Source: Trichobilharzia szidati (lineage: Eukaryota > Platyhelminthes > Trematoda > Strigeidida > Schistosomatidae). From it: a stretch of 64,000 bases of DNA. This document shows positions 1-9,204 of this stretch, in pieces. Under the pieces are notes generated by a model. That model worked only from the letters and a program-made list of their open reading frames with translations. It made no database searches and had not been told where the DNA came from. Where the stretch lies: assembly GCA_944472155.2 (NCBI GenBank), contig OX235271.1, positions 85,573,256-85,637,255 of the forward strand, read 5' to 3'. Numbering within the stretch: the stretch's first letter is position 1; every line of letters begins with the position of its first letter. Made by a program: the position numbers and the translations under genes.

Positions 1-1259
1 AACGGAATCTTTGACAGATGCAGCTTCTCGAACCAGTCTAAACCCAAGAGGTCAAGGTTTGAATTGTTGATGTAGCATGTGCCGACGAAATGACTATCGC
101 GAAAATCAACACTGCATTTTATTTCTCCATTCAATCGAAGTCTTCCACCACATGCGCTAATTGCTATCTGATTTGTCTTCTCTATGGCAGGGCATCCCAA
201 CTTCTGCCATAATTTCTTTGATATTATTGTAATATCGGATGCTGTGTCGATTTGTAGGCGTGCCGGCCGTGTATTAATCGTCAGATTGATATATTTGCGA
301 GGTGCTGGAGTACTGATATGATATGCGGCAGTAATACCCAAAGACTTAGGCTTGTTGCGCCGTCCGGGTCGACCACGAGATCTGGGTCGGTTGTTGTGTT
401 TGCAGTAGCCATCTTTGTGACCAACAGTATGGCATTGACGGCATTTATGCTGTTTGAATGGGCACAAGTTTGCAAAATGCCAGGCGCCACAGTGCCAGCA
501 GGCTGATGGTGGTTTATGCTGAGAATGACGCGGTGCGGTTGATGTCGACGGTACTGGATGCACCGCATGCACTTCTGCTGCATTTTGGCTGCCAGACTGC
601 ACCAAGACGGTATCGTTGTGAATGTTGATTAAACGCTGATATTCTTCACCGACGTCTTTCAAAGTCATTCGTGGATCTTGTTCCAAACGATTTAATAGAC
701 GTGTGCGTATATCAGCAAATTTGGGAGACTGCAAACCACAAATGAAAATCAATACCTTGAACTGGTCTTCTGAGAGTGATTTCAATTTAAAACGTTCACA
801 CGTGCGATTGACTATACCCAACTGAGTATGGATATCATCATTTTCGTTCAGAGATAGTTTCATGCAATGATATCGAATGTTGAATAAAGATCTCTGATCA
901 CCGAACTGATGACGAAGGGTATGGACAGTTTCATCGAATGACCTTTCGCTGGGCTTCTGTGGGAGAATTAAGTTGCAATATTTATCTAGCTCATCTGCTC
1001 CCAATTTACGAAGTAGAAGCCGTACTTTCCAGGCATCATCTTTATCCGCAAAGTCTACTCGAAATAGGTCTTCATATCTGCGAAACCAAGTGTCAAAAGT
1101 GACGTTCGCATCTGGATCATAAACAAATTCTGAGATGCTGCTACCAATGCTGTCGTTGGCTGTAGATGAATCGGCAGAGCGTGATATCTGTAGACCAGCA
1201 AGCATTTCCATCAATTTTAGCTGCTGTTCCATTAGTTTCTCTAAACGCAGTGGGTCCAT
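1..1259 (-). CDS. LTR retrotransposon gag-protease polyprotein (partial, runs off window)
   Basis: The frame opens with ATG at 1259 and reads without a stop to the window edge, about 419 codons. I translated it codon by codon. The N-terminal 230 residues look like a Ty3/gypsy capsid region (DTWFRRYEDLF, LRHQFGD). Two zinc knuckles follow at about residues 253-283: a C-X2-C-X3-H-X4-C finger, then a canonical C-X2-C-X4-H-X4-C finger, with a basic linker after them (RPRSRGRPGRR). An aspartic protease starts near residue 325, with the active site DTASD at about 338 and the late motif LDLLGLDW. Gag packages element RNA; the protease would cut the polyprotein. Reverse transcriptase and integrase would lie beyond the window. 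The unbroken frame suggests a young copy. Ty3/gypsy is inferred from motif order; BEL/Pao is less likely. Confidence 0.85.
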   Translation of the reverse strand, partial: MDPLRLEKLMEQQLKLMEMLAGLQISRSADSSTANDSIGSSISEFVYDPDANVTFDTWFRRYEDLFRVDFADKDDAWKVRLLLRKLGADELDKYCNLILPQKPSERSFDETVHTLRHQFGDQRSLFNIRYHCMKLSLNENDDIHTQLGIVNRTCERFKLKSLSEDQFKVLIFICGLQSPKFADIRTRLLNRLEQDPRMTLKDVGEEYQRLINIHNDTVLVQSGSQNAAEVHAVHPVPSTSTAPRHSQHKPPSACWHCGAWHFANLCPFKQHKCRQCHTVGHKDGYCKHNNRPRSRGRPGRRNKPKSLGITAAYHISTPAPRKYINLTINTRPARLQIDTASDITIISKKLWQKLGCPAIEKTNQIAISACGGRLRLNGEIKCSVDFRDSHFVGTCYINNSNLDLLGLDWFEKLHLSKIP

Positions 1260-1270
1260 CTTCAGCAAAC

Positions 1271-1283
1271 CCGTCGCCAAATT
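1271..1283 (-). other. Primer-binding site of the LTR retrotransposon
   Basis: On the minus strand, directly after the LTR end (...CATAACA), the sequence reads AATTTGGCGACGGG. A TGGCGAC-type motif here is the usual site where a tRNA primes minus-strand cDNA in metazoan gypsy-type elements. The priming tRNA is not identified. Confidence 0.55.
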
Positions 1284-1649
1284 TGTTATGTATGTGAATA
1301 TGAGGACCTTGTAGACTACGAGCGAATCTAACTAATGCGCTGGCTAATCTGTCTTAATCGCACGTCAACAGCAACAACAATAATACCGCCGGGCACGCAA
1401 GACAAACAAAAGAGAAGACTGGACGTTGATATGAGAGCTTTTACTGACTCAAACAACAGTCGAAAATGTTAAACAACAACTCCGTATTTATACAATTAGA
1501 AAAATCAATGTCACATTTTAAAAATATTAACGACCTTGGGGAATTCAGTAATTTAAATCAATAATCACGCAGATGCGTGAAATCAATGATTATGCTAATG
1601 TGTGAAATAAATAATGAATATTAATGATTCCCCTGCGTATATATTAACC
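1284..1649 (-). mobile_element. 5' LTR of the gypsy-like retrotransposon
   Basis: The inner end is TG/CA type (TGTTATG on the plus strand). The outer end is near TTAACC, a one-base-imperfect match to the expected inverted TGTTA terminus. Length is about 366 bp. It abuts RTE sequence at about 1648, so the element landed in an RTE copy. The second LTR is outside the window, so the outer boundary is inferred from where RTE homology resumes and could be off by a few bases. Confidence 0.6.
1486..1496 (-). promoter_or_regulatory. TATA box inside the 5' LTR
   Basis: The minus strand reads TGTATAAATAC, a good TATA element about 230 bp before the gag ATG. It is placed as expected for an LTR Pol II promoter whose start site would mark the U3/R border. 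Confidence 0.45.
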
Positions 1650-2319
1650 TGTTGGTTTGTTGTCAGCCAGAGTTTCTTGTTGCTAATTCTATCTGGCCGA
1701 CCGGCTGACTGGTTATTTTATCTTCAGTATGGAGCCAGCCAGTGAAGGTGGCATCCGTTGATAGAACTCTGCTGTAATCTGTTGGAAATGCTTTACGTGA
1801 CAAGCAGTGCAAGTTTCTGACCGGTATAGAAGGACCGACTTGACATTTGTGTTGAAAATCCGAATCTTGCTGTTCATGCTGAGGCGGAGTGCAGGAGATT
1901 TCGAAACTGGTTTCAAGTTGATGAAGGCGTATCTTGCCTTTCCAATTCTGACTTTGACATCTCCTTCCGTTCCGCCTGTAGTTGAAACGATGCTTCCCAG
2001 ATAAGTGAAGGAGGTAACCTCTGTCAAATCTCTACTGTTGATGGTGATTGGTGCTGGTTGTTGTTGTTGATGTTGTTGCAATTCGTTGGTTATCTTCATC
2101 ACCTCCGTCTTCTCTATGCTCACCTGGGGTACTCTCTTTGCTGCTAGACTCTTCAGCGAGTTTGTTGGTTTTCGTCTGTAAGTCTTCGAGTTTATGTGAC
2201 ATTAGACATATATCATCTGCGAAATCCAAATCTTCCAGAGTCTTCTTATCGGAGATCCAGTGTATTCCTAACTCCTTGCTCCCCACAGTCTGACGCACAA
2301 TCCATTCCACCACAATTTA
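1648..2319 (-). pseudogene. RTE-like retrotransposon fragment (RT end and C-terminus)
   Basis: Minus-strand frames encode the end of the RT (LDFADDICLMSHKLEDLQ, with an intact FADD catalytic motif near 2215-2230) and the downstream domain (SFTYLGSIVSTTGGTE, KIRIFNTNVKSVLLY). One frameshift near 2100 splits it. It is 5'-truncated at about 2319. Its 3' part is cut off where the LTR element inserted. A polyglutamine-coding CAA/CAG run sits at about 2055-2085, as in the other RTE-1 copies. Confidence 0.8.
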
Positions 2320-2439
2320 CAGTTGCCACACACTATTTAAATCTAACAACTCCCACAAATGAAGTTCGTCCGTTAGTAGTGTTTCATTGATAAAATCTTC
2401 CTCAACCATTTGGAGGGTGCAGGTTTGCTTCCTGAAAGA

Positions 2440-2605
2440 TAAACTCCATTAATGTCGACTCACTTAATAGCAAACAGTGAGCCAGATAAGGAGGGAAGGT
2501 CGGGCTTGATTTTAGATCCCCCACTATGCATAAACAACAGCTAATGAATCTTCAAAGCTTGAAGCTTTATGTGTCACTCATAACGCAAAAAGGAATAAAA
2601 GAGAA
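2440..2605 (+). repeat. SINE D remnant
   Basis: Contains the SINE D body (GATAAGGAGGGAAGGTCGGG) and its LINE-like 3' end (GCTTGAAGCTTTATGT ... AAAGGAATAAAAG). The tRNA-like head is not recognisable here, so this is an old or truncated copy. Confidence 0.45.
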
Positions 2606-3125
2606 GACGAGGAATTAATAAAAATTTACACACTGCATTATTATTATTTAACTTTACACAGTGTCACAAGAATCAGCTGACAAACTACCCTAGAAATCAG
2701 TCAGTGTGTACACCTAAAAGTATTGAATTAATTAGTGGAAAAGTGCATTACTGTTAGTGACATTTATAGAAATTTGTTGTGATGAGATACATTCTGTTTT
2801 AGCATATATACATATATATATCACATGTAACAAGAATATATATAGTATAAATTTCAGTGTTTGTTTTTGTGTGTATAGAATAAACCAAACAGGAAAACAA
2901 TAGGTTTTACCACTTTTCCACAACAGAAAACGTCACCTGAAAATGTTATCTACATGACTGCTTTAATTTTTTTTTAACAAATCATTTGAAAAACTTCATG
3001 GGGTGTAAATATTTTGAAATGTTAGTGTCCGTCATTTTTTTTTCTTTCTTTCTGTAATCTTTAATTTTACTACTACAAATGAAAAAGTATTTAACAAAAT
3101 CGAATTGATATTCAAGTAATGGTTT
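2606..3125. other. Unassigned AT-rich stretch
   Basis: No supported gene. An AT dinucleotide-rich patch lies at about 2804-2825 and T runs at about 2966 and 3037. The small open frames have no recognisable protein character. Confidence 0.5.
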
Positions 3126-3490
3126 GTGGGGATTTGATTGATTGGTTACAGGATTTCATCATGAGCTGACATTGGTTAGAGAACCATTGGAAAACCACCT
3201 GGGAGTAGTGGAAGGCTGTTTCGTTCTGGTTTGGGACTCTCCAGCAGTACGCACCCACACTGCGGGGTTCGAACCCAAGACCTTCAGGTTACAAGGCGAG
3301 CTCGTAGACCATTAAGCCACTGAGACCCGATCCAATGGCCATCCCACGAATTCTAACTTCCGCCGATTCATGACATAGCGCGACCACTAGCCAATGTCTT
3401 CGGCGAGTATTTGTCCTCACACCCAACCTGCTGCACCCTACTGGTAACGACTTCCCACTAGAACCCCAGGTGACTACCTACTTGAATAGG
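3126..3490 (-). repeat. SINE B copy with degraded hammerhead
   Basis: The minus strand gives a tRNA-like head with box A-like TGGCTTAATGGTCTA and box B-like GGGTTCGAACCCC (about 3255-3330). It is followed by a hammerhead-like core at about 3200-3250 with GAGUCCC...GAACGAAAC. The core reads CUGGAGA instead of CUGANGA, so it should be inactive. The rest is the conserved SINE B tail (CCAATGGTTCTCTAACC). Homologous copies lie near 52.8, 54.5 and 61.1 kb. Confidence 0.7.
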
Positions 3491-3499
3491 GCCAGTCGC

Positions 3500-3665
3500 C
3501 AGTGAGCACCTCATCGATATTCAAGCATAGGTTTGTAGGCTTGCACTGGTGAAGAGCCCCAAACTAGGACGAAACAGCTGTCCAGTACTCCCAGGTGGTT
3601 TCCCAATGGTTCTCTAACCGATGTCAGCTCATGATGAAATCCTGTAAAATCGAATTGACTGTATT
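3500..3665 (+). repeat. SINE B ribozyme-tail segment in inverted orientation
   Basis: This is the plus-strand version of the ribozyme and tail of its neighbour. Stem II GCCC...GGAC, GAAAC, stem III CAG/CUG and the cleavage context CUGUC-CAGUA are kept, but the first core base is changed (GUGAAGA). Together with the preceding minus copy it forms an inverted repeat. Confidence 0.6.
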
Positions 3666-3699
3666 TTTCAACATACTCTTGTACCAGTGTAGTATTCAC

Positions 3700-3935
3700 C
3701 ACAAAGCAATATCAGTCAGAGATCATTGAAAACCAAGGAGTATTGTTTTAGATCCTAGCTTGGGACTCTTCACTACTGCTGAATGGTCAACGACCTTGGT
3801 CCCATAACCTGAAAGTTCTGAGTTCGATCGCTGGAGGAGGGGTCATGAGTGCACACTGTTGAAAAGTCTCAAGCAAGGACGAAACCACTGTCTAGTGCTC
3901 CTTGGTTTTTAACCATCTCTAACTGATTTTGGTTT
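3700..3935 (+). repeat. Degenerate SINE B inverted pair
   Basis: The left part (to about 3775) matches the SINE B ribozyme and tail on the minus strand. It runs straight into a plus-strand head (box B-like GAGTTCGATCGC) and a degraded ribozyme (UUGAAAA core, AAGGACGAAAC). Diverged and unlikely to be active. Confidence 0.5.
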
Positions 3936-4239
3936 GTGACGAAACCTTCAATTAATTAATGAATCTAAATCCCTACAAAAAGCTATACCCCTATATCGTC
4001 GAACATCAATGCATGGTTGATAAGAAGACAGCTGTTGACTTAATATAACTAATGTATTGGGTAATGATTGAAGATAAAATGAATGTTTAGATCACAGCAA
4101 GATTTGAACTAGCGAGTTCCGAATGATTAGATTGCCTTTCTGCCATCTGAGCCAGGGGAGCCAACAGCCAAGTGACGGATCATTTCACTGAAATCATGAC
4201 ATGTAATGCCTAAGTGTCTTGTGAATGTAAATGACACTT
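3936..4239. other. Unassigned; contains a tRNA-like segment
   Basis: On the minus strand, about 4090-4165 reads like another tRNA-derived head (TGGCTCAGATGGCAGAAAGG, then AGTTCAAATC). No flanking hallmark allows assignment to a SINE family. Confidence 0.3.
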
Positions 4240-4630
4240 TATTTTCATTGAAGAGCGGATAGTAGCTGATGTCATGCATCTAGTCCTTGGTATTGGTGCA
4301 GATTGAATTCTATCAGGCAACTTTGCAATGTGTTCACCATGCTAGGCGGTTTCTGACTACGATGGACTATGGATTGTTGTTAATAGATGGTTGGAAGTAA
4401 TCGGCAGGAAGCTTTCGAGCCAGGTTTCGTGCTTGTTGACACTCACCAGTCAGTAAGGCGTATCTGTAACCTTGAAGAAATTCATATCCTCTATTGGATT
4501 CAAACCCTCTTCACCCAGTGCTGCAGTCCAAGACGTCGCCACTGAGCTTTTCAAATTCATAATTGACCTTTTGTAGGATTGTAATGAATACTCTGATTGG
4601 ACACAAAGTAGCAACTAGTGTCATATGTCT
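4240..4630 (-). repeat. SINE C copy, diverged
   Basis: The minus strand follows the SINE C order: tail, tRNA-like head (box B region near 4500), then ribozyme region (GCACGAAACC near 4420) and the GCCGATTACTTCCAACCATC tail. The core reads CUGGUGA within CUGACUGGUGAGUG, so the conserved CUGANGA is lost. Confidence 0.6.
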
Positions 4631-4770
4631 AGTCTTCCTTTTGATAACCCAGGTTCGAATCTCTAAAGGGATATAAGTTCCTTCAAGACTTCAGATACGG
4701 CTTGCTGATGAGTGCCAGCAAGCACGAAACCCAGATCAGACAAAACTTCCTAGCGATTGCTTCCAAACAT
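4631..4770 (+). repeat. SINE C segment, inverted relative to the preceding copy
   Basis: Carries box B-like GGTTCGAATCTC and the ribozyme region. It repeats the inverted-pair arrangement seen at 17.6-18.2 kb and 50.9-51.4 kb. Confidence 0.6.
4700..4742 (+). ncRNA. Hammerhead ribozyme (SINE C), core intact, stems worn
   Basis: CUGAUGA at 4705-4711, stem II GUGC (4712-4715) with GCAC (4722-4725), and GAAA at 4726-4729 are intact. Stem III and stem I pairing are damaged (CCCAGAUC; CGGCUUG against CAGACAA), so cleavage would be weak at best. Confidence 0.5.
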
Positions 4771-4856
4771 CTAACAGACACAGAGAATATTAGAGAATAA
4801 AAATTTATTTTTCTTAGAAAAATCGGAGAGAAAAAAACACACATTAATATAATTAC

Positions 4857-5796
4857 CTTTATATCCTCTGATTTGATCCCATTTATGATCCGTTTGACAT
4901 TCACACTTATAATCATTTTCAAGATAACCAGTTATTAAGCACTGACTTGATATTGTATGAGTTGCTTCAAGGCATGGATTTGTTAAACAGGGATTTGGAC
5001 AAAAACCAAATGGTATATTATATGTTATACTATTATTACTATTAGTATTATTATTATTATTGTTATTCAATGAATTTAATTCACTTATAGTATTACATAA
5101 ATCATAGATAAATAATAAACTCCAATCATCATGTATTTTACTGATATCACCTTCATAAAAATCATCCCTTGTTGGACGAAAACGAAACCATAAATTAGAA
5201 CTACTTATCGCTAATAGATAATATAATCGCCATGCATTCATTAACAACATATGTAACGGTTTCCCTGGGATATATTTCGCAGGCATAATTGATTTTTTAT
5301 AAATACTTCGTATAAATTTAAAATCAGAAGTTGTTATATTTGTTGTATTTGTTAAATGAATATAATGTAAATTATCTGTATCCACTGGATTAAAGAAAGT
5401 ATTATTAATAATATCATGAAGGGTTTCACTAATTCTTCTTTCATTATTATCAGTTATTGTATTATTAATTAATAATAATGCAAGATCTTTATAATGTTCT
5501 ATAATTCTATGAAAATCACCATGATTATTACGACTTATATGTATAGCGTTTAAACGTTCAATAAGTGATTTTTTAACTGCACCATAACGTTGTTTACTCG
5601 CATCTGCATAAAGCATATCATTGAAGGGTGTAAAATGAGAAAATAATGGATTTATTTTTAAACCACTACGATAAGGTGTTAATAATAAGGATAATTTCTG
5701 TGAGAATATTTCATTTGTATTCAATACTTTTAGTAGAATTAATAAAAACAGAAGATACAGTAAAAAATGATGTCTTTTTTTCCATAAAATAAACAT
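4857..5796 (-). CDS. First coding exon of a membrane-anchored or secreted EGF-like protein
   Basis: Opens with ATG at 5796 and encodes about 313 residues. It ends at a strong splice donor (AAAG|GTAATT, GT at 4856-4855); the frame past the donor reads into intron. Residues 1-9 are basic and 10-27 hydrophobic, fitting a type II anchor or signal peptide. Several N-X-S/T sites follow (NNT, NTT, NTS) and an asparagine run of nine codons from an AAT microsatellite lies near residue 245. The C-terminal part is a cysteine-rich EGF-like module (CPNPCLTNPC ... YKCECQ). Codon and sequence character differ from all surrounding transposons. I do not recognise the family. The remaining exons should lie at lower coordinates but none is evident before 1.6 kb. 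EGF-like is an inference from cysteine spacing. Confidence 0.7.
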
Positions 5797-5995
5797 TAGT
5801 TCATAAACACTAGACTAGGCACAGAGTTGTATGTGATAGACCGATTGAATTAGGTATATTTGAATGTTAAAGATCAATACTACTTTTTATTGATTACTCA
5901 TTTATCTATTTATGCTTATGTGAATTAACAACCAATCACAATCAAGGTCACCAGAAATGGTGGGGAATTTAAATAAGATTACTATATTACTGAAG
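5797..5995. other. Upstream region of the host exon
   Basis: Presumed 5' UTR or promoter of the minus-strand gene. AT-rich, with no clear TATA or initiator that I would defend. Confidence 0.3.
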
Positions 5996-5999
5996 AATG

Positions 6000-7297
6000 G
6001 CGCTGAAAATGTTGTCTATAAAGATAATGAAACTTTTGTAATTAAACTACCCAGCGCGGAGAATTATATATTCACAGGTGATCTTTTATAAAAAATTTTT
6101 CAATTTGACGGGTAAATTTCTGAATTATCAGACCAGTGACTTTGAATCGACTAACTGTATTAAAAGGATAAATTTGGGTGAGTAAATAGAATAAATGTTG
6201 TTTAGAAGAGGTGGCTAGCCTAAGTACTTTGTCTTTTGTTTGGGTAATCACAGTGGATTGTGTGGAAAATATGAACTGCAGCTTAATGGCAGTTCTTTGA
6301 ATCAATTTTCTTAACTTGATGATTATTATTTTACTTGATACTTCTTTGAGATGGCACATTTAGAGGCTTGTTTTTCACAGATATAGAGTAGTTCCTTTCT
6401 GCTGGATTTTTCTGGATAGCTATTTTCATTTAACATATCATAGACAACCTTAGGTTCAAATTGAATCACATCTGAACATATAGCTCTGGCCATGTGTATC
6501 TGGAGGTTCCTATCAAATTTCTTTTGTTCTGAAGAGGTAAAAAGCTATGGAAATGTGTATACTGTCCTACCTATGTACTTTTCTTAAGTAACTTTCTTAT
6601 TTTACCATCTGGTTTTCTTTTGAGAAGTACATCTTCGTAATATGTGAATTTGAAAGCCAGGTGGATCTCATTAGACTGAGCCACTATTACGGGCTTATCT
6701 TAGTCATTTTTACAAAGGATGAAAGTATCATCCATATATCATCAATGAAATGAGCATTTGCTGATAATATCGTTTAAAGGACCATTTTCTAGTTTATTTG
6801 GAAAGGGACTCACTAACATTAGACTTAATGGGGAGCCCATTGCGACCACAGCCACTTGTACGTAGAATTCACTGTCAAATTTAAAATTTACATTCATGGT
6901 ACTCTTTAGTATTGATTCCTCAAGGGTTTCTATTGGGGTTCCAATATTTATTGACTTGTTATTTATCTGTTCACATATGTAGGTAACCTTTTCAATCAGA
7001 AATACACTTGTGAATAGAGATGTTACGTCCAAAAGATATCATAGTTGCATCTTTGATGTTAGTATCTTTAGTTCTATCTACGAGTTCAAACACATCTTTC
7101 ACACTATATTTCACTAGCTATTCATGTAGAAGTTTAAGAATAGTTACCAAGCATTTAGCTAAAGCATAATAGGGTGAATTTCGCATGTTTGGGATTGATC
7201 TCAACGGCATTCGAGGCTTATGTAATTTGGGTCACCTGTATAATCTTGGCGTATATGCTGCCGTGAGTATGAGTCCATCATATAAAATATAGGGAAG
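6000..7297 (-). pseudogene. Penelope-like element, degraded RT and linker
   Basis: Minus-strand fragments match PLE reverse transcriptase. DVTSLFTSVF and VAVVAMGSPLSLMLV lie in one frame (about 6830-7032), and FIDDIW, the [F/Y]-X-DD catalytic box, is near 6725-6745. A frame at about 6072-6359 gives TKDKVLRLATSS, typical of the linker before the GIY-YIG domain. Many frameshifts. The element continues at 8051 after an RTE insertion. Confidence 0.7.
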
Positions 7298-7312
7298 TAT
7301 CTGTTTTCACAT
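7298..7312 (+). repeat. Target-site duplication, left copy
   Basis: TATCTGTTTTCACAT, repeated exactly at 8036-8050. It flanks the RTE-1 insertion. Confidence 0.9.
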
Positions 7313-8035
7313 GAACAGAGACAAGACGGAGGTTATGAAAATAACCAACCAACAACAACAGCAGCAACATCCACCACCAATCACCATCAACGGGAGGGAT
7401 TTGAAAGAGGTTACTTCATTCACTTATCTACGGAACATTGTCTTAACTACAGGAGGAACGGACGAGGATGTCAAATCGAGAATCGGGAAGGCGAGAAACA
7501 CATTCATCAACCTGAAACCAATCTGGAAATCTTCGTCACTCAGCTTCATCAACAACAAAATTCGGATTTTCAATACAAACGTCAAGTCAGTTTTGCTATA
7601 CGGATCAGAAACTTGGCGGGTCACAAAGAATATTTCCAACAGGTTGCAGACGTTCATCAACAACTGTCTTCGTTCTACACTCAAGATCAGATGGCCAGAA
7701 AGGATCACCAACAAGAAACTATGGGAAGAAACAAAACAAGAACCAATCACCCAACAAATATGCAGGAGACAGTGTAGATGGATTGGACACTCGCTGAGGA
7801 GGCCGCTGGGTGACATCGCGCGTCAGGCCATTGCTCGAGTGGAACCCGAAAGGGAAGCGGCGAGTGGGACATCCAAGGGTGACATGGAGGAGATCGTGTG
7901 AAGAGGAGTTGAAACAGTATGGACTAACATGGATGCAAGTGAAAAATACAGCACCAGACAGAAGCAAGTGGAGGCGTGCAGTTGAAGCCCTATGTTCCAC
8001 TAGGAACCCAAGGGAACAATAAATAATAAAATAAT
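7313..8035 (+). pseudogene. RTE-1 3' fragment inserted in the PLE
   Basis: A 5'-truncated RTE-1 copy encoding the post-RT region: EVMKITNQQQQQQ, SFTYLRNIV, IRIFNTNVKSVLLYGSETW, ICRRQCRWIGHSLRR, then after a one-base shift near 7835 EWNPKGKRRVGHPRVTWRR and VEALCSTRNPREQ. It ends in an AATAATA-rich tail. The exact 15-bp target-site duplication shows a clean target-primed insertion. The truncation removes the endonuclease and most of the RT, so it is inactive. Confidence 0.9.
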
Positions 8036-8050
8036 TATCTGTTTTCACAT
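8036..8050 (+). repeat. Target-site duplication, right copy
   Basis: Exact copy of the 15 bases at 7298-7312. Confidence 0.9.
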
Positions 8051-8500
8051 AAGTTTTGCAAAAGTTTGATTGATCCATTTTCTATTTTACTTTTTAAACC
8101 ATTTCTTACAACCAGTTTTTGAAACTTCTGTTTGTCATTCACCTTTTCTATCTGGGAGGATTACTTCTGATCCTTTGTAAGGTTTTGTAATGACCAGTCT
8201 TTTGTTAATTATCAGTTTATGTAACTCCACTCTAAGTTCCTTTGTCTGGAAACTTTTGCAATCATAAATGATTTTTGTTAAATCGATCGCAACAATCTAC
8301 TGGAATGAATTTGAAGCGTTCTAGTTCGAGGATGGAGGATGAAACTAAGTCTTTTGTCTGATTATATAAGTTTTCAGACTTAATATCTATATCACTGTGA
8401 TTGATTGTTTGCTTAATTGTCTTAAACTGAATCCTATACCAATAATTCCTATCTCTAACTCTAAGTTAACTGTAATCAACTCTAACCATAAACTATCACT
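8051..8500 (-). pseudogene. Penelope-like element, upstream part
   Basis: Continuation of the element broken by the RTE insertion. Only scattered coding remains and the 5' limit is approximate. Confidence 0.4.
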
Positions 8501-9040
8501 GACGTAACTCTAATCTAAGCCTTACTGTGGCCCAAGAAACCGGACGATAGTCATGTAGATGAATACCAACACTCCTATGACAGACTGAGCGTTATTCTCG
8601 CAACACTTCTTTGAATATAATTTAATGAATATAGTGTTATTGGCGGTCGGTTCACAGTCATTGGTAAGCTCGTTCGATTGGAATCTTATAGTTTAACTTT
8701 GCCAATTCAACATCTCAAGATCATATATATATACGATTATTTATGAAAAGTAAGAGAACAAGTGTAGATGAGATCATAAAACAGATCCAAGGAGAATGAC
8801 CACATGATTGTGGAAATAGCCAATCACAAACAACATGATCGGTAAGGTAAGTCATTGAACCATTTATAGACGTATTTAAACAGTTAAGGTTGGTATGAAG
8901 TTAGTAAGTCGGAGTAGAATGACAATAGAAGTTCCACGAGTAAGTCATCTAATTCATGGAACACTATGCAATAAAACTTTTTATGCCTCTTCATGTTATA
9001 TACCCCTAATTTTGTCTGATCTTAAAATAACTATATTTCG
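8501..9040. other. Unassigned
   Basis: No supported gene or repeat family. AT-rich with a short ATATATAT patch near 8722. Confidence 0.4.
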
Positions 9041-9204
9041 CAGGTAAGAAGACAGGGATGCGCTGGACTGATGAAAAGACTCCAGGAGATCTGGATCCTA
9101 CAGATGATTTATGTCTAATTTCACACAATCTTGAAGACCTGCAGACGAAAACCAATAAGTTGGCAGAAGAGGCTATCAGCAAACACAGGAGTTGACTGAA
9201 TATA
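9041..9204 (+). pseudogene. RTE fragment around the RT catalytic region
   Basis: Matches the segment downstream of the RT motif: KKTGMRWTDEKT, then CLISHNLEDLQTKTNKLAEEA. The FADD motif is altered to PTDD. About 160 bp survive. Confidence 0.65.

Noticed and set aside
281..583. 100-codon minus frame
   Set aside because: Shadow in another frame of the gag-protease reading frame, which is fully open here.
3255..3330. Possible tRNA gene on minus
   Set aside because: Box A/B-like motifs are present but the segment is repeated, diverged and continuous with SINE B sequence; no convincing cloverleaf.
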